Assembly (NCBI GenBank): GCA_964571815.1
Contig: CAZNDN010000042.1
Location: 1-28,285, forward strand
DNA from: CAZNDN01 sp964571815
GTDB lineage: Bacteria > Fibrobacterota > Chitinivibrionia > Chitinivibrionales > WJKA01
Reading direction: 5' to 3'
DNA length: 28,285 nt
Positions 1-8,085 of the stretch are shown piece by piece. Position 1 is the stretch's first letter; each line of letters opens with the position of its first letter. Under the pieces are notes generated by a model, which was given only the letters and a program-made list of their open reading frames with translations, did not search any database and had not been told where the DNA came from. A program made the position numbers and the translations under genes.

Positions 1-70
1 TCTTATCGGCCAGGTCATTGATCTTCCGATACACAGCATCATCGATACGAGCGGAAAATACTCGGTCCAT
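1..70 (-). CDS. Partial ribbon-helix-helix (CopG-like) protein, cut by window edge
   Basis: Only the first 23 codons are inside the window, reading leftward from an ATG at 70. A clear Shine-Dalgarno AGGAGG lies about 8 bases upstream (79-84 on the plus strand as cctcct). The visible start, MDRVFSARIDDAVYRKINDL, has the pattern of a short beta strand followed by an amphipathic helix, as in CopG/Arc-type antitoxins and small repressors. An imperfect palindrome with GTATA/TATAC arms sits just upstream at 91-106 and could be its own operator. The family call rests on about 20 residues. A toxin partner, if any, would lie to the left of the window. Confidence 0.5.
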   Translation of the reverse strand, partial: MDRVFSARIDDAVYRKINDLADK

Positions 71-90
71 GCGCCGGCCTCCTTTCTTAC

Positions 91-106
91 GTATACATGA
101 ATATAC
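91..106. promoter_or_regulatory. Possible operator palindrome upstream of the RHH-type gene
   Basis: GTATA (91-95) and TATAC (102-106) form an inverted repeat 21-36 bases ahead of the leftward ATG at 70. The same AT-rich stretch read leftward contains TATATT, a possible -10 element. Autorepression through short palindromes is typical of ribbon-helix-helix proteins, but binding here is inferred. Confidence 0.3.
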
Positions 107-445
107 TTACTTTCCAGGTGCCTGTCAACGAAGAACCGATCCGGCGAAACCGCCCCACTTTCGGAGCCGCTATCGGCCTCTCGCTTCCCCGCTCACCGGA
201 ACCGAAAACACCGACAAGCAATTACGAAACACGCAAACCATCCGAAAATGCGCACGCCTCGGGATTCTTGCCGTCCGCCGGCGCGATATGGTAGTTTTTC
301 CTCTGGCGGGGTGCGAATATGCGGCGGGGTTGGTGCCGGGACTAGAATTGGCCTGGGGTGCTGCCTTGCCGGTGATTGAACCTCCCGCTGAGAAACGCGC
401 CGGGAGACGATCGGATTTCACAGACTCGGGGGGCAGGGAAGAGCG
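107..445. other. Intergenic stretch with no recognisable gene
   Basis: Open frames on both strands here have unnatural composition (rich in Arg, Pro and Ser) and resemble no family I know. They are probably chance frames in GC-rich DNA. The promoter for the rightward amidotransferase gene should lie in this interval, but I see no convincing -35/-10 pair. Confidence 0.4.
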
Positions 446-1141
446 ATGCGCGCGCATTGGCTGCAGCATGTACCGTTTGAATGTCTGGGAAGCATCGAAG
501 GGTGGCTTCACAAGGCCGGGTATGAAATCACCACTACGCGATTTTGTGATTCCGATGACCTTCCCGCTGCCGAGGATATCGATCTGCTCGTGATCATGGG
601 AGGGCCCATGAGTGTCCATGATGAACACGAGTATCCGTGGCTGGCGGCAGAGAAGCAATGTATCGGAAGCGTCATCGGGGCCGGCAAACCTGCCCTGGGC
701 ATCTGCCCGGGCGCGCAGCTCATTGCCGAGTCACTGGGCGGGAGGGTCTTCCCGAACGCGGTGAAGGAAATCGGCTGGTTCCCCATCGAGGGGGTGAAGC
801 CTTCAAGCAACTCGGTTTTCCACTTCCCCGGGGAAATCCGCGCCTTTCACCGGCACGGTGAAACATTCAGTCTGCCTCGGGGAGCGGTTCAAACGGCGCG
901 AAGCGCCGGTTGTGAAAATCAAGCTTTCCAAATCGGAAAAAAGGTTATTGGATTACAGTTCCACCTGGAAACCACACCGGAATCGGCGCGCGCAATCGTG
1001 GAGAATTGCAGGGAGGAACTCGGTGAAGGTGAGTTTGTCCAGTCCGAGGCCGATATTCTCTCCGCTCCCCGGGAGCGCTATCGCTGGATCAACGCGGTGA
1101 TGGAGAACCTGCTGGAGTATCTTCATGCGGGCAATGGATGA
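446..1141 (+). CDS. Class-I glutamine amidotransferase (GMP-synthase-like GATase)
   Basis: A 231-residue single-domain type-1 glutamine amidotransferase. Such domains hydrolyse glutamine to glutamate and pass the ammonia to a partner synthase, or act alone as gamma-glutamyl hydrolases. The nucleophile elbow GICPGAQ places Cys87. The other triad residues are His173 and Glu175 in LQFHLE. An early MGGPMS motif (residues 51-56) forms the oxyanion region. The position after the catalytic Cys is Pro, where Leu or Tyr is usual. The start at 446 is preceded by CAGGGAAG. No synthetase domain or partner gene lies beside it, so the acceptor is unknown. The length matches stand-alone GATases of the GuaA-like group rather than GuaA itself, which is more than 500 residues. 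Confidence 0.85.
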   Translation: MRAHWLQHVPFECLGSIEGWLHKAGYEITTTRFCDSDDLPAAEDIDLLVIMGGPMSVHDEHEYPWLAAEKQCIGSVIGAGKPALGICPGAQLIAESLGGRVFPNAVKEIGWFPIEGVKPSSNSVFHFPGEIRAFHRHGETFSLPRGAVQTARSAGCENQAFQIGKKVIGLQFHLETTPESARAIVENCREELGEGEFVQSEADILSAPRERYRWINAVMENLLEYLHAGNG

Positions 1142-1271
1142 GACGGCGCGGGTGGGGGAGGGAGGCGATGAGGATTTCCATGAGATTCCGGATGTCGTGC
1201 CCTGCCGGCCCTGGTGGGAAGGAGCCCGCGCGGATCCGGATTAATTTGAACAGAATTCAGTCTGAAATCGG

Positions 1272-1300
1272 TTGCACCCATGGTCGAGATATGGTATATT
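1272..1300 (+). promoter_or_regulatory. Sigma-70-type promoter for the toxin-antitoxin pair
   Basis: TTGCAC (1272-1277) and TATATT (1295-1300) are separated by 17 bases and lie 66 bases ahead of the antitoxin ATG at 1366. The downstream leader ends in a G7 run (1352-1358) that serves as the ribosome binding site. The match is to consensus only. Confidence 0.55.
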
Positions 1301-1365
1301 GTGGTGGACGCACCGCGGCGTCGGGTTTGTGCGCAACATGGATATCACACAGGGGGGGCCTGTCG

Positions 1366-1644
1366 ATGCGACTATCTCTGAAGGAAGACGTGAATTCTCT
1401 TTCGTATTTCAAATCCAATTTCTCGAAGGTGCTCAAGAAGGTGCGGCGCAAGGGTCGTCCGATGGTTATCACGCAGAATGGACAATCCGCCGGCGTGTTC
1501 ATGGATGTCGACACATGGGAAAGCTACGTTCGAAAGCTCAACCTCCTTCGACTGGTCAATGAAGCGGAAGTGTCGCTGAAGCACAGCAGGCCACTGTCTC
1601 TTGAGCAGACGGAGGAGTACTTCAGAAAAAAGTACCGGCTATGA
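1366..1644 (+). CDS. Phd/YefM-type antitoxin
   Basis: A 92-residue protein that looks like the antitoxin of a type II toxin-antitoxin pair. The N-terminal half (Leu-Lys-Glu-Asp-Val, then SLSYFKSNFSKVLKKVR, then GRPMVITQNG) fits the Phd/YefM fold, which binds operator DNA. The segment AGVFMDVDTWE is the usual transition to the C-terminal toxin-neutralising helix. I chose the ATG at 1366 because it follows AGGGGGGG and gives the normal family length. The frame stays open upstream to 1138, but that extension has random composition. The stop overlaps the toxin start by four bases (ATGA), so the two are translationally coupled. Autorepression by the antitoxin-toxin complex is expected from the family and is not shown here. 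Confidence 0.85.
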   Translation: MRLSLKEDVNSLSYFKSNFSKVLKKVRRKGRPMVITQNGQSAGVFMDVDTWESYVRKLNLLRLVNEAEVSLKHSRPLSLEQTEEYFRKKYRL

Positions 1645-1961
1645 AGACCGGGATCGAATTGTCCAGGACGGCGCTGATTGACCTCGAGGCCGTTGTTGAG
1701 TACTACTTCGCTCGAAACCGAAGCACGGCCGGTCGCTACTATCGCGAGATCATGGCGCGGATCAGGGAACTGAAAAGGTTTCCCGAGATCGGCCGAATCG
1801 TACCGGAGTTCGAAGAGGAATTCTACGACAAATATCGGGAACGTATCTACGAGCATTTCCGGATTATCTACCGCGTCGAAAATGCACGTGTCTTCGTGCT
1901 GCGCATCGTGGACGGACGAAGGTTGGTTTCGTTTGATTTCATATCGGATGCGTTGGAGTAA
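1641..1961 (+). CDS. ParE/RelE-superfamily toxin
   Basis: A 106-residue toxin of the RelE/ParE superfamily. Recognisable elements are the N-terminal LSRTALIDLEAVVEYYF helix, the LKRFPEIGRIVPEF segment typical of ParE, and the C-terminal strand block FRIIYRVENARVFVLRIVDGRR. ParE members poison DNA gyrase and RelE members cleave mRNA. The ParE-like FPEIGR pattern favours the first, but this cannot be settled by eye. The start overlaps the antitoxin stop, giving the standard antitoxin-first operon. The first 140-bp repeat begins 29 bases after its stop codon. The gene appears intact. Confidence 0.85.
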   Translation: MKTGIELSRTALIDLEAVVEYYFARNRSTAGRYYREIMARIRELKRFPEIGRIVPEFEEEFYDKYRERIYEHFRIIYRVENARVFVLRIVDGRRLVSFDFISDALE

Positions 1962-1990
1962 TTGCATAAGCGACATGGCCGGACGTTTTT

Positions 1991-2130
1991 CCGGGTCGGA
2001 CCAGCAGAATTGCCCCATATCGCGCGCAATCGCCGATTTCGCCCTTTTCTAACCGCTTAAGCACCGGCTTAGAAGTCATTTTGGGGGCCTGAAAATTGCC
2101 TGTAAGGGGTGGTTTTTCTGATTCTGCCGG
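1991..2130 (+). repeat. 140-bp interspersed repeat, copy 1
   Basis: This aligns without gaps to 7761-7900 and 9911-10050, with roughly a dozen substitutions relative to either. The block contains a TTCTAA/TTAGAA inverted repeat (2046-2073), here with perfect 6-base arms, and ends in GT-rich and T-rich tracts. It follows the ParE stop codon by 29 bases. It has no protein-coding character on either strand. Similarity to the other copies may continue about 20 bases further (GGGTTTTTGC near 2141-2150). Confidence 0.9.
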
Positions 2131-2150
2131 GGTGAAGGGCGGGTTTTTGC

Positions 2151-2435
2151 GGTGAGTGACTCATGCCGCATGACCATTTCTCTCGGAAATCCCTGCAATC
2201 TCCGAATTCGGAGAATAACCCCAGCCCGTGCGAAATTCATGCCCGCGACTGGTGTAATGCCGTGGAGCTTGATTATTTTCCCTGTGAAACAGAACTGGAC
2301 GAACCGTTCCAGGGTGAGTTTACCGCCTCCCGGTGAGGGAGGACGGAAGGTTTCGTTCTGCGCTCCCGCGATTCGGGACAGCCGCGGGAGCGGAAACGGG
2401 GTGCACGGAACTTCTCATGCCGGTTGTCGTGAACC
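2151..2435. other. Leader region of the signalling operon, no gene seen
   Basis: Between repeat copy 1 and the sensor kinase I see no convincing gene. An open frame at 2152-2439 has no recognisable motif. The operon promoter probably lies here, but no good consensus pair is visible. Confidence 0.4.
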
Positions 2436-2450
2436 GTGAGGAACAGGCTC

Positions 2451-5357
2451 ATGCGCAGAGGAGCAGTAGTTGCAGTTGCGGGGGGCGCCGTATACATTTT
2501 GCTTGCCGCCATGCCGGCGCTTTCAGCCGGCGATCCGCCCGACACACCGACCGTACGCGTGGGAGTGTACGACAATCCACCCAAGATCTATCGCACGGAG
2601 GAGGGACGGGCGGCGGGGCTTTTTCCCGACCTGCTGCGTCACATCGCGCGCGAAGAGTCCTGGAAGCTCCACTTCGTTCCCGGAACGTGGCAGCAGGGCC
2701 TCGACCGGTTGGTAGCGGGGGAAATCGATGTCATGCCCGATGTTGCCTGGTCGGAGGAGCGGGCCCGGCGCTACGATTTCAACGACGAGCTGGTGCTGAG
2801 CAACTGGGGCATTGTCTACACGCGATCGGACCGGACTATCGAATCCTTTCCCGATCTTGAAGGGGCGGTTGTGGCCGTGATGAAGGGGAGCATCGTTACG
2901 CGCCGGTTCAAGGACCTGCTCACGGCTTTCGGCGTGCGCTGCACCTTTCGACAGAGCAATGACTACGCGGGGGTGTTCGCCGATGTGCGTGACGGGCGGG
3001 CGCGGGCCGGTGTGACCAACCGCCTCTACGGCACTGTCTACGAGCGGCACTATCAGGTTGTTCCCACCACGCTGGTCTTCGGCGCCTCCCGCCTTCATTT
3101 TGCCTTCCCCAAAGGAGCCCCCCGCTCACGATTCCTTGCAGAGCGTATCGACCGGCAACTGCGCCGGCTCAAGAACGAGCCGAACTCCATATACAGCGAG
3201 GCAATTCAGCGCTACCTGACCGGGTCACGCGCCGATTGGGAGACGGGCGAGTTCCTGACGGGACTCTCGACTGAGGGCGGGATGCTGACCGCGGCGGAAA
3301 AGGAATGGGTGGTGAATCATCCGCGAATCCGGGTCGGAGTCGATCCGGCCTACATGCCGTTTGAATGGATCGACGAGAGCGGGAAGCTCTGCGGGGTGGC
3401 GGCCGATGCCCTCAAATTGCTCAATGACCACTGCGGGCTGTCCATGGAAGTGGAGAGGACCCGGACGTGGCTTGAGACGGTCGAAAAGGCCCGCGCGGGT
3501 GAGATTGACGCGGTTGCGTCGATGGGCCGATCGCCTGAGCTCAGCTCCCGGTTTCTTTTCACCCGATCGTGGCTTCACCTCCCGCTGGTTGTCGTGACCC
3601 GTACCGACTTCCCGTTTGTGAAGGGAATGGAGGACCTCGCGGGCGCGAGGATCGCGGTCCTGAAAGGGCATCCGGCAACGGAGCTTCTGCGCGGGCAGTT
3701 CGGCGAGGAGCACCTGATACACTACGACAAGCTCCCGGAGACCATGAAGGCGGTATCGCGCGGCGGGGCCGACGTGGTGTTTCAGCCAATCTCCATAGTG
3801 AAGTATTTCGAGCGGCGCAGGGGAATCACCAACCTTCGCGTGGCCGCCACATCACCGTATTCCTATGATGTATGTCTTGGCGTGCGCAAAGACTGGCCGG
3901 AGCTTGTCGGGATCCTCAACAAGGGCCTGGAGCGTATCGGCGAAACCGAGAAGGAGCTGATCCTCTCCAGATGGCTCAATCCCCGGATCGAGCGGCATGT
4001 CGACTGGGCGCGTGTCGGCTTGTGGTTCGCGCTGATCGGCATCGTCGCCCTCTCGACTGTCGGCCTGGTGCTGCGCGCGAACCGACGGCTTGCAGGCGAG
4101 GTGGGAGAACGAAGAAAGGCGGAGGCGGCCCTGAAAGCCGCGCGCGATATGCTGGAGGAGCTGGTGCACGCGCGCACCGAAGAGCTTTGGAACGCCAACC
4201 GCCGGCTCGAGGAAGCGCAGCGGATTGCTCATGTGGGCAACTGGGAATGGGACCTCACCACCGACCGGTTCACCGGCTCCGACGAGTGCTACCGGATTTT
4301 CGGCATGGCGCCGGGGTCGCTGATTCCCGACCTGCATGTCTATCTGGAGTACATACATCCCGACGATCGTACTCTTGTCAAGGAATCGTTCGAGAAGGCC
4401 GTCGGGGGCGAGAGACCCTTTGATCTCGAGCACCGGATCGTTCACGCTGAAGGTGAGACGCGGTTTGTGCACGGCCGCGGGGAACAGGTGTGCGACGAAG
4501 CGGGGAAACCGGTGCGGATGATCGGGACCCTGCAGGATATCACGCCGGCCAAGCGGGCGCAGGAGGCCCTGCAGCGGGCCCACGATGAGCTGGAGATGCG
4601 GGTGAGAGAGCGTACGGAAGAGCTGGCGGTTGCCAGGGATCGTGCCGAGGAGTCGGATCGGCTCAAATCGGCGTTTCTCGCCACCATGTCGCACGAGCTT
4701 CGCACGCCGCTGAACTCTATCATCGGTTTCACCGGTATCATCCTGCAGGGACTGGTGGGCGAGGTCAACGAGGAGCAGCGCAAACAGCTCACCATGGTGC
4801 GTGACAGTGCGCACCACCTTCTTGCGCTTATCAACGATGTGCTCGATATATCGAGGATAGAGGCGGGCAGGCTCGAGCTGCGGATGGAGCGGTTCGATGT
4901 GCGCGCGGCAATCGGGAAGGCCACCGGCGTGGTGCGTCCGCTCGCCGACAAAAAGCGGCTTGCCGTCGACGTGGCCGTGGAACCCTCGGTGAACGGCATG
5001 TACGGCGACCCGCGGCGGTTTGAGCAGATTCTTATCAATCTGCTGGGGAATGCCGTGAAATTCACCGAAACGGGAAGCGTTTCGCTCACCGCGGGCCTCC
5101 ATGGCGATGCGCGGCTGAGGATACGTATTACCGATACGGGGGTAGGTATCAAGGCGGCCGACCGGGAGAGACTGTTCAAGCCGTTCCAGCAGATAGATAC
5201 CGGCACCACGCGGAGGTACGAAGGGACGGGGCTGGGGCTCTCGATCTGTCGCAAACTCGCCGTGATGCTCGGCGGGGATATTCAGGCGCACAGCGATGGA
5301 GAGGGTAAGGGGAGCACGTTCACGCTCACGCTCCCGCTGGAGACGGAGGCCGCATGA
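2451..5357 (+). CDS. Sensor histidine kinase with two tandem periplasmic SBP_bac_3 domains
   Basis: A 968-residue membrane kinase. The order is: signal/anchor segment (about 1-26), a first family-3 solute-binding domain (about 33-257), a second one (about 280-506), one transmembrane helix (about 521-541), a short coiled coil, a PAS fold (about 587-700), a HisKA domain with the phospho-acceptor His748 in SHELRTPLNS, and an HATPase_c domain with N-box NLLGNAVKF, DTGVGI, LFKPFQQID and GTGLGLSI. The tandem periplasmic domains recall BvgS and EvgS, but the receiver and HPt modules of those proteins are absent here and are supplied by the next two genes. I chose ATG 2451 because TGAGG lies about 9 bases upstream; GTG 2436 is in frame and possible. 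The ligand is unknown; amino-acid-like ligands are usual for this fold. The stop overlaps the next start by four bases. Confidence 0.9.
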   Translation: MRRGAVVAVAGGAVYILLAAMPALSAGDPPDTPTVRVGVYDNPPKIYRTEEGRAAGLFPDLLRHIAREESWKLHFVPGTWQQGLDRLVAGEIDVMPDVAWSEERARRYDFNDELVLSNWGIVYTRSDRTIESFPDLEGAVVAVMKGSIVTRRFKDLLTAFGVRCTFRQSNDYAGVFADVRDGRARAGVTNRLYGTVYERHYQVVPTTLVFGASRLHFAFPKGAPRSRFLAERIDRQLRRLKNEPNSIYSEAIQRYLTGSRADWETGEFLTGLSTEGGMLTAAEKEWVVNHPRIRVGVDPAYMPFEWIDESGKLCGVAADALKLLNDHCGLSMEVERTRTWLETVEKARAGEIDAVASMGRSPELSSRFLFTRSWLHLPLVVVTRTDFPFVKGMEDLAGARIAVLKGHPATELLRGQFGEEHLIHYDKLPETMKAVSRGGADVVFQPISIVKYFERRRGITNLRVAATSPYSYDVCLGVRKDWPELVGILNKGLERIGETEKELILSRWLNPRIERHVDWARVGLWFALIGIVALSTVGLVLRANRRLAGEVGERRKAEAALKAARDMLEELVHARTEELWNANRRLEEAQRIAHVGNWEWDLTTDRFTGSDECYRIFGMAPGSLIPDLHVYLEYIHPDDRTLVKESFEKAVGGERPFDLEHRIVHAEGETRFVHGRGEQVCDEAGKPVRMIGTLQDITPAKRAQEALQRAHDELEMRVRERTEELAVARDRAEESDRLKSAFLATMSHELRTPLNSIIGFTGIILQGLVGEVNEEQRKQLTMVRDSAHHLLALINDVLDISRIEAGRLELRMERFDVRAAIGKATGVVRPLADKKRLAVDVAVEPSVNGMYGDPRRFEQILINLLGNAVKFTETGSVSLTAGLHGDARLRIRITDTGVGIKAADRERLFKPFQQIDTGTTRRYEGTGLGLSICRKLAVMLGGDIQAHSDGEGKGSTFTLTLPLETEAA

Positions 5358-5725
5358 AACGCACGATTCTGGTAATCGAAGACAACGAGCAGAACATGTA
5401 CTTGTGCACCTACATTCTCACCAGCCGCGGATACGAAGTTGTTCAGGCGCGAAGCGGCCGGGACGGTATCGCATCGGCGCTCGAGCATCAACCCGACTTG
5501 ATCATCCTCGACATCCAACTGCCCGAGATGGACGGGTATGCCGTGGCCCGCGAGTTGAAAGGCAACCCCGAAACACAATCCATTCCTGTCGTTGCGGTGA
5601 CATCGTACGCGATGATGGGCGATCGGGAGCGCATTCTCGCGGCTGGATGCGAGGGGTACATGGAGAAGCCCATAAATCCGGAGACGTTCATGGGCGAAAT
5701 AGAGAATCACCTTCCCGCTCATTGA
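5354..5725 (+). CDS. Stand-alone response regulator receiver (CheY/DivK type)
   Basis: A 123-residue single receiver domain with no output domain. It shows the acidic pocket (Glu9, Asp10), phospho-acceptor Asp53 in LIILDIQLPEMDG, the switch Thr83 in AVTSYAM, and Lys105 in YMEKPINP. The start overlaps the sensor kinase stop (ATGA), so it is very likely co-translated with its cognate kinase. In other systems such proteins relay phosphate to an HPt protein, or act by binding kinases or motors, as DivK and CheY do. Here it is placed to carry phosphate between the membrane kinase and the hybrid kinase downstream, which is an inference from gene order. Confidence 0.9.
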   Translation: MKRTILVIEDNEQNMYLCTYILTSRGYEVVQARSGRDGIASALEHQPDLIILDIQLPEMDGYAVARELKGNPETQSIPVVAVTSYAMMGDRERILAAGCEGYMEKPINPETFMGEIENHLPAH

Positions 5726-5737
5726 TCGGCGCGCAGG

Positions 5738-5757
5738 CGCGCGGCGGATACCGCGCG
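5738..5757 (+). other. GC hairpin between two signalling genes
   Basis: CGCGCGG (5738-5744) and CCGCGCG (5751-5757) can pair around a 6-base loop, 5 bases before the AAGGAGGT ribosome binding site (5763-5770) of the hybrid kinase. No T run follows, so it is not a terminator. It might affect translation or mRNA stability, or be chance in GC-rich DNA. Confidence 0.35.
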
Positions 5758-5775
5758 GGCACAAGGAGGTTCGAT

Positions 5776-7752
5776 ATGGCGCGAGTGCTTATCGTTGACG
5801 ACAAGGAGCAGGACAGGTACCTGCTGCAGGTACTGCTGGAAAAGTCGGGGTACGAAATCGAGGCGGCCGCAAACGGTGAGCATGCTTTGGCAATGGCGCG
5901 CCGGAAAGCGCCCGAGCTGATCGTGTCCGATATCCTGATGCCGCTCATGGATGGATTCAACCTGTGCCGGGAGTGGCGGAAGGACCCGGAGCTGAGCGGT
6001 GTGCCGTTTGTTTTCTACACGGCCACCTATACCGACCCGCGCGATGAAGAGTTTGCCGTGAGCCTGGGTGCCGACCTGTTTATCGTCAAACCTGTCGAGC
6101 CGGCCGATCTTCTGAAGACGCTCAAGGAGGTGCTCGATAGGGGCGGCGGTGGGCGGGTGGCGCGGAAGAAGCCGGTCGAGCGTGAGGAGGCCGGCTATTT
6201 CAAGGAGTACAGTGAAGTACTGGTGCGGAAACTCGAAGACAAGCTGGAGCTTTTCCGGGCGGTCTTCCATGCCGAGCCCGGAGTAATCCTGGTGCTTTCC
6301 GAGTCGGGAGATGTGTCGGAGATCAACTGCGCCGCGCAGGCGCTGCTCGGCGTGAGTCCCGAGGAGGTTCTGGACAAGCCTTTCATCGACAGGTTCATCG
6401 CGGAGGCGCATCGGGAAGCGTTTGCGGAGCAGTTCCGCACGGTTCTGCGAGGAGAGTCGGTCCGCGGTTACGAGTGCGACGTTCTCTGTCCCGACGGTGC
6501 CGGGCGGATCATTGTGTGGAACGGCGAGCGTCTCGTGCGCTCATCGGGGGCTGTCGAGGGCGCCCTGATGATCGGTGCCGATATCACGCGTCAGCGGGAG
6601 ACCGAGCGTCAACTGCTCCACGCGCAGAAGATGGAGGCCCTGGGGACCTTCGCCTCGGGAATCGCCCACGATTTCAACAACATCCTGTCGGCGGTCATGG
6701 GTCATGTCGACATGGCCCTGCACGCTTCCCAACAGGGCGGTGCGGATGTGGCGCGGGGCCTGCGGAAGGCGCTGGCGGCATCCCAACGCGCCGCCGAGCT
6801 GGCCGGCCAGATCCTGGCATTCAGCCGCAGGAGCGAGCGCCGGCGGGAGCCTGTCGATGTTGCCCGTGTCGCACGGGAGGCGGTCAAGCTGATCAGGGCG
6901 GCGATCCCCGCGGCTATCGAGATTGAAGTGAGGGGTGAGGAGCACTGCGGGACGGTGGCGGGATTCGCAGTCGAGATACACCAGATTGTGGTGAACCTGT
7001 GCACCAACGGGTTCCACGCAATCGGCGGCCGGCCGGGCAGGATTACCGTCGGTTGCGGTGTCTCCGATCTTCCCGGTGAAAACCGGGATATCCGTCCCGC
7101 GCTTCCCGCGGGCCGGTATGTGGTGCTGGAAGTGGGGGATACGGGCAGCGGGATGAACGAAGAGACCGTGGGGCGGATTTTCGATCCGTATTTCACCACG
7201 AAAGAAGCGGGTACGGGCACCGGGCTCGGTCTTGCTGTTGTCAACAGTATCGCCGAAAGTCACGGCGGGGGTATTTCGGTTGAAAGCGCTCCGGGGCGGG
7301 GCTCGACGTTCCGGGTGTATTTCCCGCGGATGCCGGCCGCGCCCACGAAGGCGGAGGAGCCCGCGCCCGAGCGGATCGACCGGGGCAGGGAGCGTGTTCT
7401 GCTCGTCGAAGACGAGGCCACGAACAGGAGCGTGTTCGCTCTCATGCTCGAAAGCCTGGGCTACCGACTGGTCGAAGCCTCCGACGGGGCGGAAGCGCTG
7501 GAAGTGTACCGGCGGGCACCGGCCACATTCGACTGCGTTGTTACGGACCTGAATATGCCGAGGATGGGAGGGGACGAGCTTTGCCGCACGCTGCGGGCGG
7601 AAGAGCCGCGACTGCCGTTCGTGGTATTGAGCGGCAGCACCGTTTCCGGGGAGGACCTCGGTATCTCCGAGGAAGTCGTGGTGCTCGGCAAGCCGCTGCG
7701 AATCGCGGAACTCTCCAGGGCGGTCAGGGAGGCGCTGGACAGGGCGCGGTAG
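5776..7752 (+). CDS. Hybrid kinase REC-PAS-HisKA-HATPase-REC
   Basis: A 658-residue cytoplasmic hybrid kinase with no transmembrane segment. It begins with a receiver (Asp52 in VSDILMPLMDG; Lys105 in IVKPVEP), then a PAS fold (about 158-275), an NtrB-like dimerisation domain with His298 in SGIAHDFNNILS, a catalytic domain (NLCTNGFHAI, DTGSGM, FDPYFTTK, GTGLGLAV), and a C-terminal receiver (Asp591 in VVTDLNMPRMGG, Lys639). The ATG at 5776 follows AAGGAGGT by 5 bases. The frame is open back to 5296, but that overlaps the preceding gene and has implausible composition. The gene sits 50 bases after the single receiver in one operon. None of the three proteins has a DNA-binding or cyclic-di-GMP output domain, so the final effector is elsewhere. 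The stop is directly followed by repeat copy 2. Confidence 0.9.
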   Translation: MARVLIVDDKEQDRYLLQVLLEKSGYEIEAAANGEHALAMARRKAPELIVSDILMPLMDGFNLCREWRKDPELSGVPFVFYTATYTDPRDEEFAVSLGADLFIVKPVEPADLLKTLKEVLDRGGGGRVARKKPVEREEAGYFKEYSEVLVRKLEDKLELFRAVFHAEPGVILVLSESGDVSEINCAAQALLGVSPEEVLDKPFIDRFIAEAHREAFAEQFRTVLRGESVRGYECDVLCPDGAGRIIVWNGERLVRSSGAVEGALMIGADITRQRETERQLLHAQKMEALGTFASGIAHDFNNILSAVMGHVDMALHASQQGGADVARGLRKALAASQRAAELAGQILAFSRRSERRREPVDVARVAREAVKLIRAAIPAAIEIEVRGEEHCGTVAGFAVEIHQIVVNLCTNGFHAIGGRPGRITVGCGVSDLPGENRDIRPALPAGRYVVLEVGDTGSGMNEETVGRIFDPYFTTKEAGTGTGLGLAVVNSIAESHGGGISVESAPGRGSTFRVYFPRMPAAPTKAEEPAPERIDRGRERVLLVEDEATNRSVFALMLESLGYRLVEASDGAEALEVYRRAPATFDCVVTDLNMPRMGGDELCRTLRAEEPRLPFVVLSGSTVSGEDLGISEEVVVLGKPLRIAELSRAVREALDRAR

Positions 7753-7760
7753 CGCTTTTC

Positions 7761-7900
7761 CCGGGTCGGACCAACCGAATTGCCCAATATCGCGCTCAAT
7801 CGCCGATTTCGGCCTTTCCTAAGCGCTTAAGCACCGCCTTAGAAGTGATTTTGGGGGCCTGAAAATTGCTTGTAAGGGGTGGTTTTTGTGATTTTGCGGG
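7761..7900 (+). repeat. 140-bp interspersed repeat, copy 2
   Basis: By eye this differs from copy 3 (9911-10050) at only two positions over 140 bases, without gaps. It starts 8 bases after the hybrid kinase stop codon. It contains the CTAAG/CTTAG inverted repeat and a GCCGA-TT-TCGGC palindrome. Weaker similarity to the region after copy 3 continues to about 8085, for example AAAG, AAT, GTTA and GGGG motifs in the same order. Confidence 0.9.
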
Positions 7901-8085
7901 TACGAGAAGGCCGGGTTTTTGCAGCACGCATTCTGCCGGCACAGGAGGCGCGGAGTAGAGTTCGTATCTCGCTGCTGCTGTGGTGCCGGGCATGAGGGCA
8001 TTCTCTCTGCCGGGTCCGGAGAAGGCCTGCGGTGAGGGATCTCGGAAGCAAAGTCAATCCGTTAGCTGAGGGGATATTTTTCGTA
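7901..8085. other. Diverged downstream arm of repeat copy 2
   Basis: No gene is seen. Short blocks here (GGCCGGGTTTT, CTGCCGG-ACAGGAGG, TCGGAAGCAAAG, GTTAGCTGAGGGGATATTTT) line up in order with blocks after copy 3 (10051-10232), although overall identity is much lower than in the core. This suggests the element is really about 320 bases long, with a conserved left half and a fast-changing right half. Confidence 0.45.

Noticed and set aside
1138..1365. Upstream start of the antitoxin gene at 1138
   Set aside because: It would place the promoter inside the gene and double the family length. A purine-rich ribosome site precedes 1366.
3852..5291. A 479-residue open frame opposite the sensor kinase
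   Set aside because: A shadow frame with Arg/Pro/His-rich composition; no ribosome site or domain.
5296..5775. An N-terminal extension of the hybrid kinase starting at 5296
   Set aside because: It would overlap the whole single-receiver gene and is Arg/His-rich with no domain. A strong ribosome site precedes ATG 5776.
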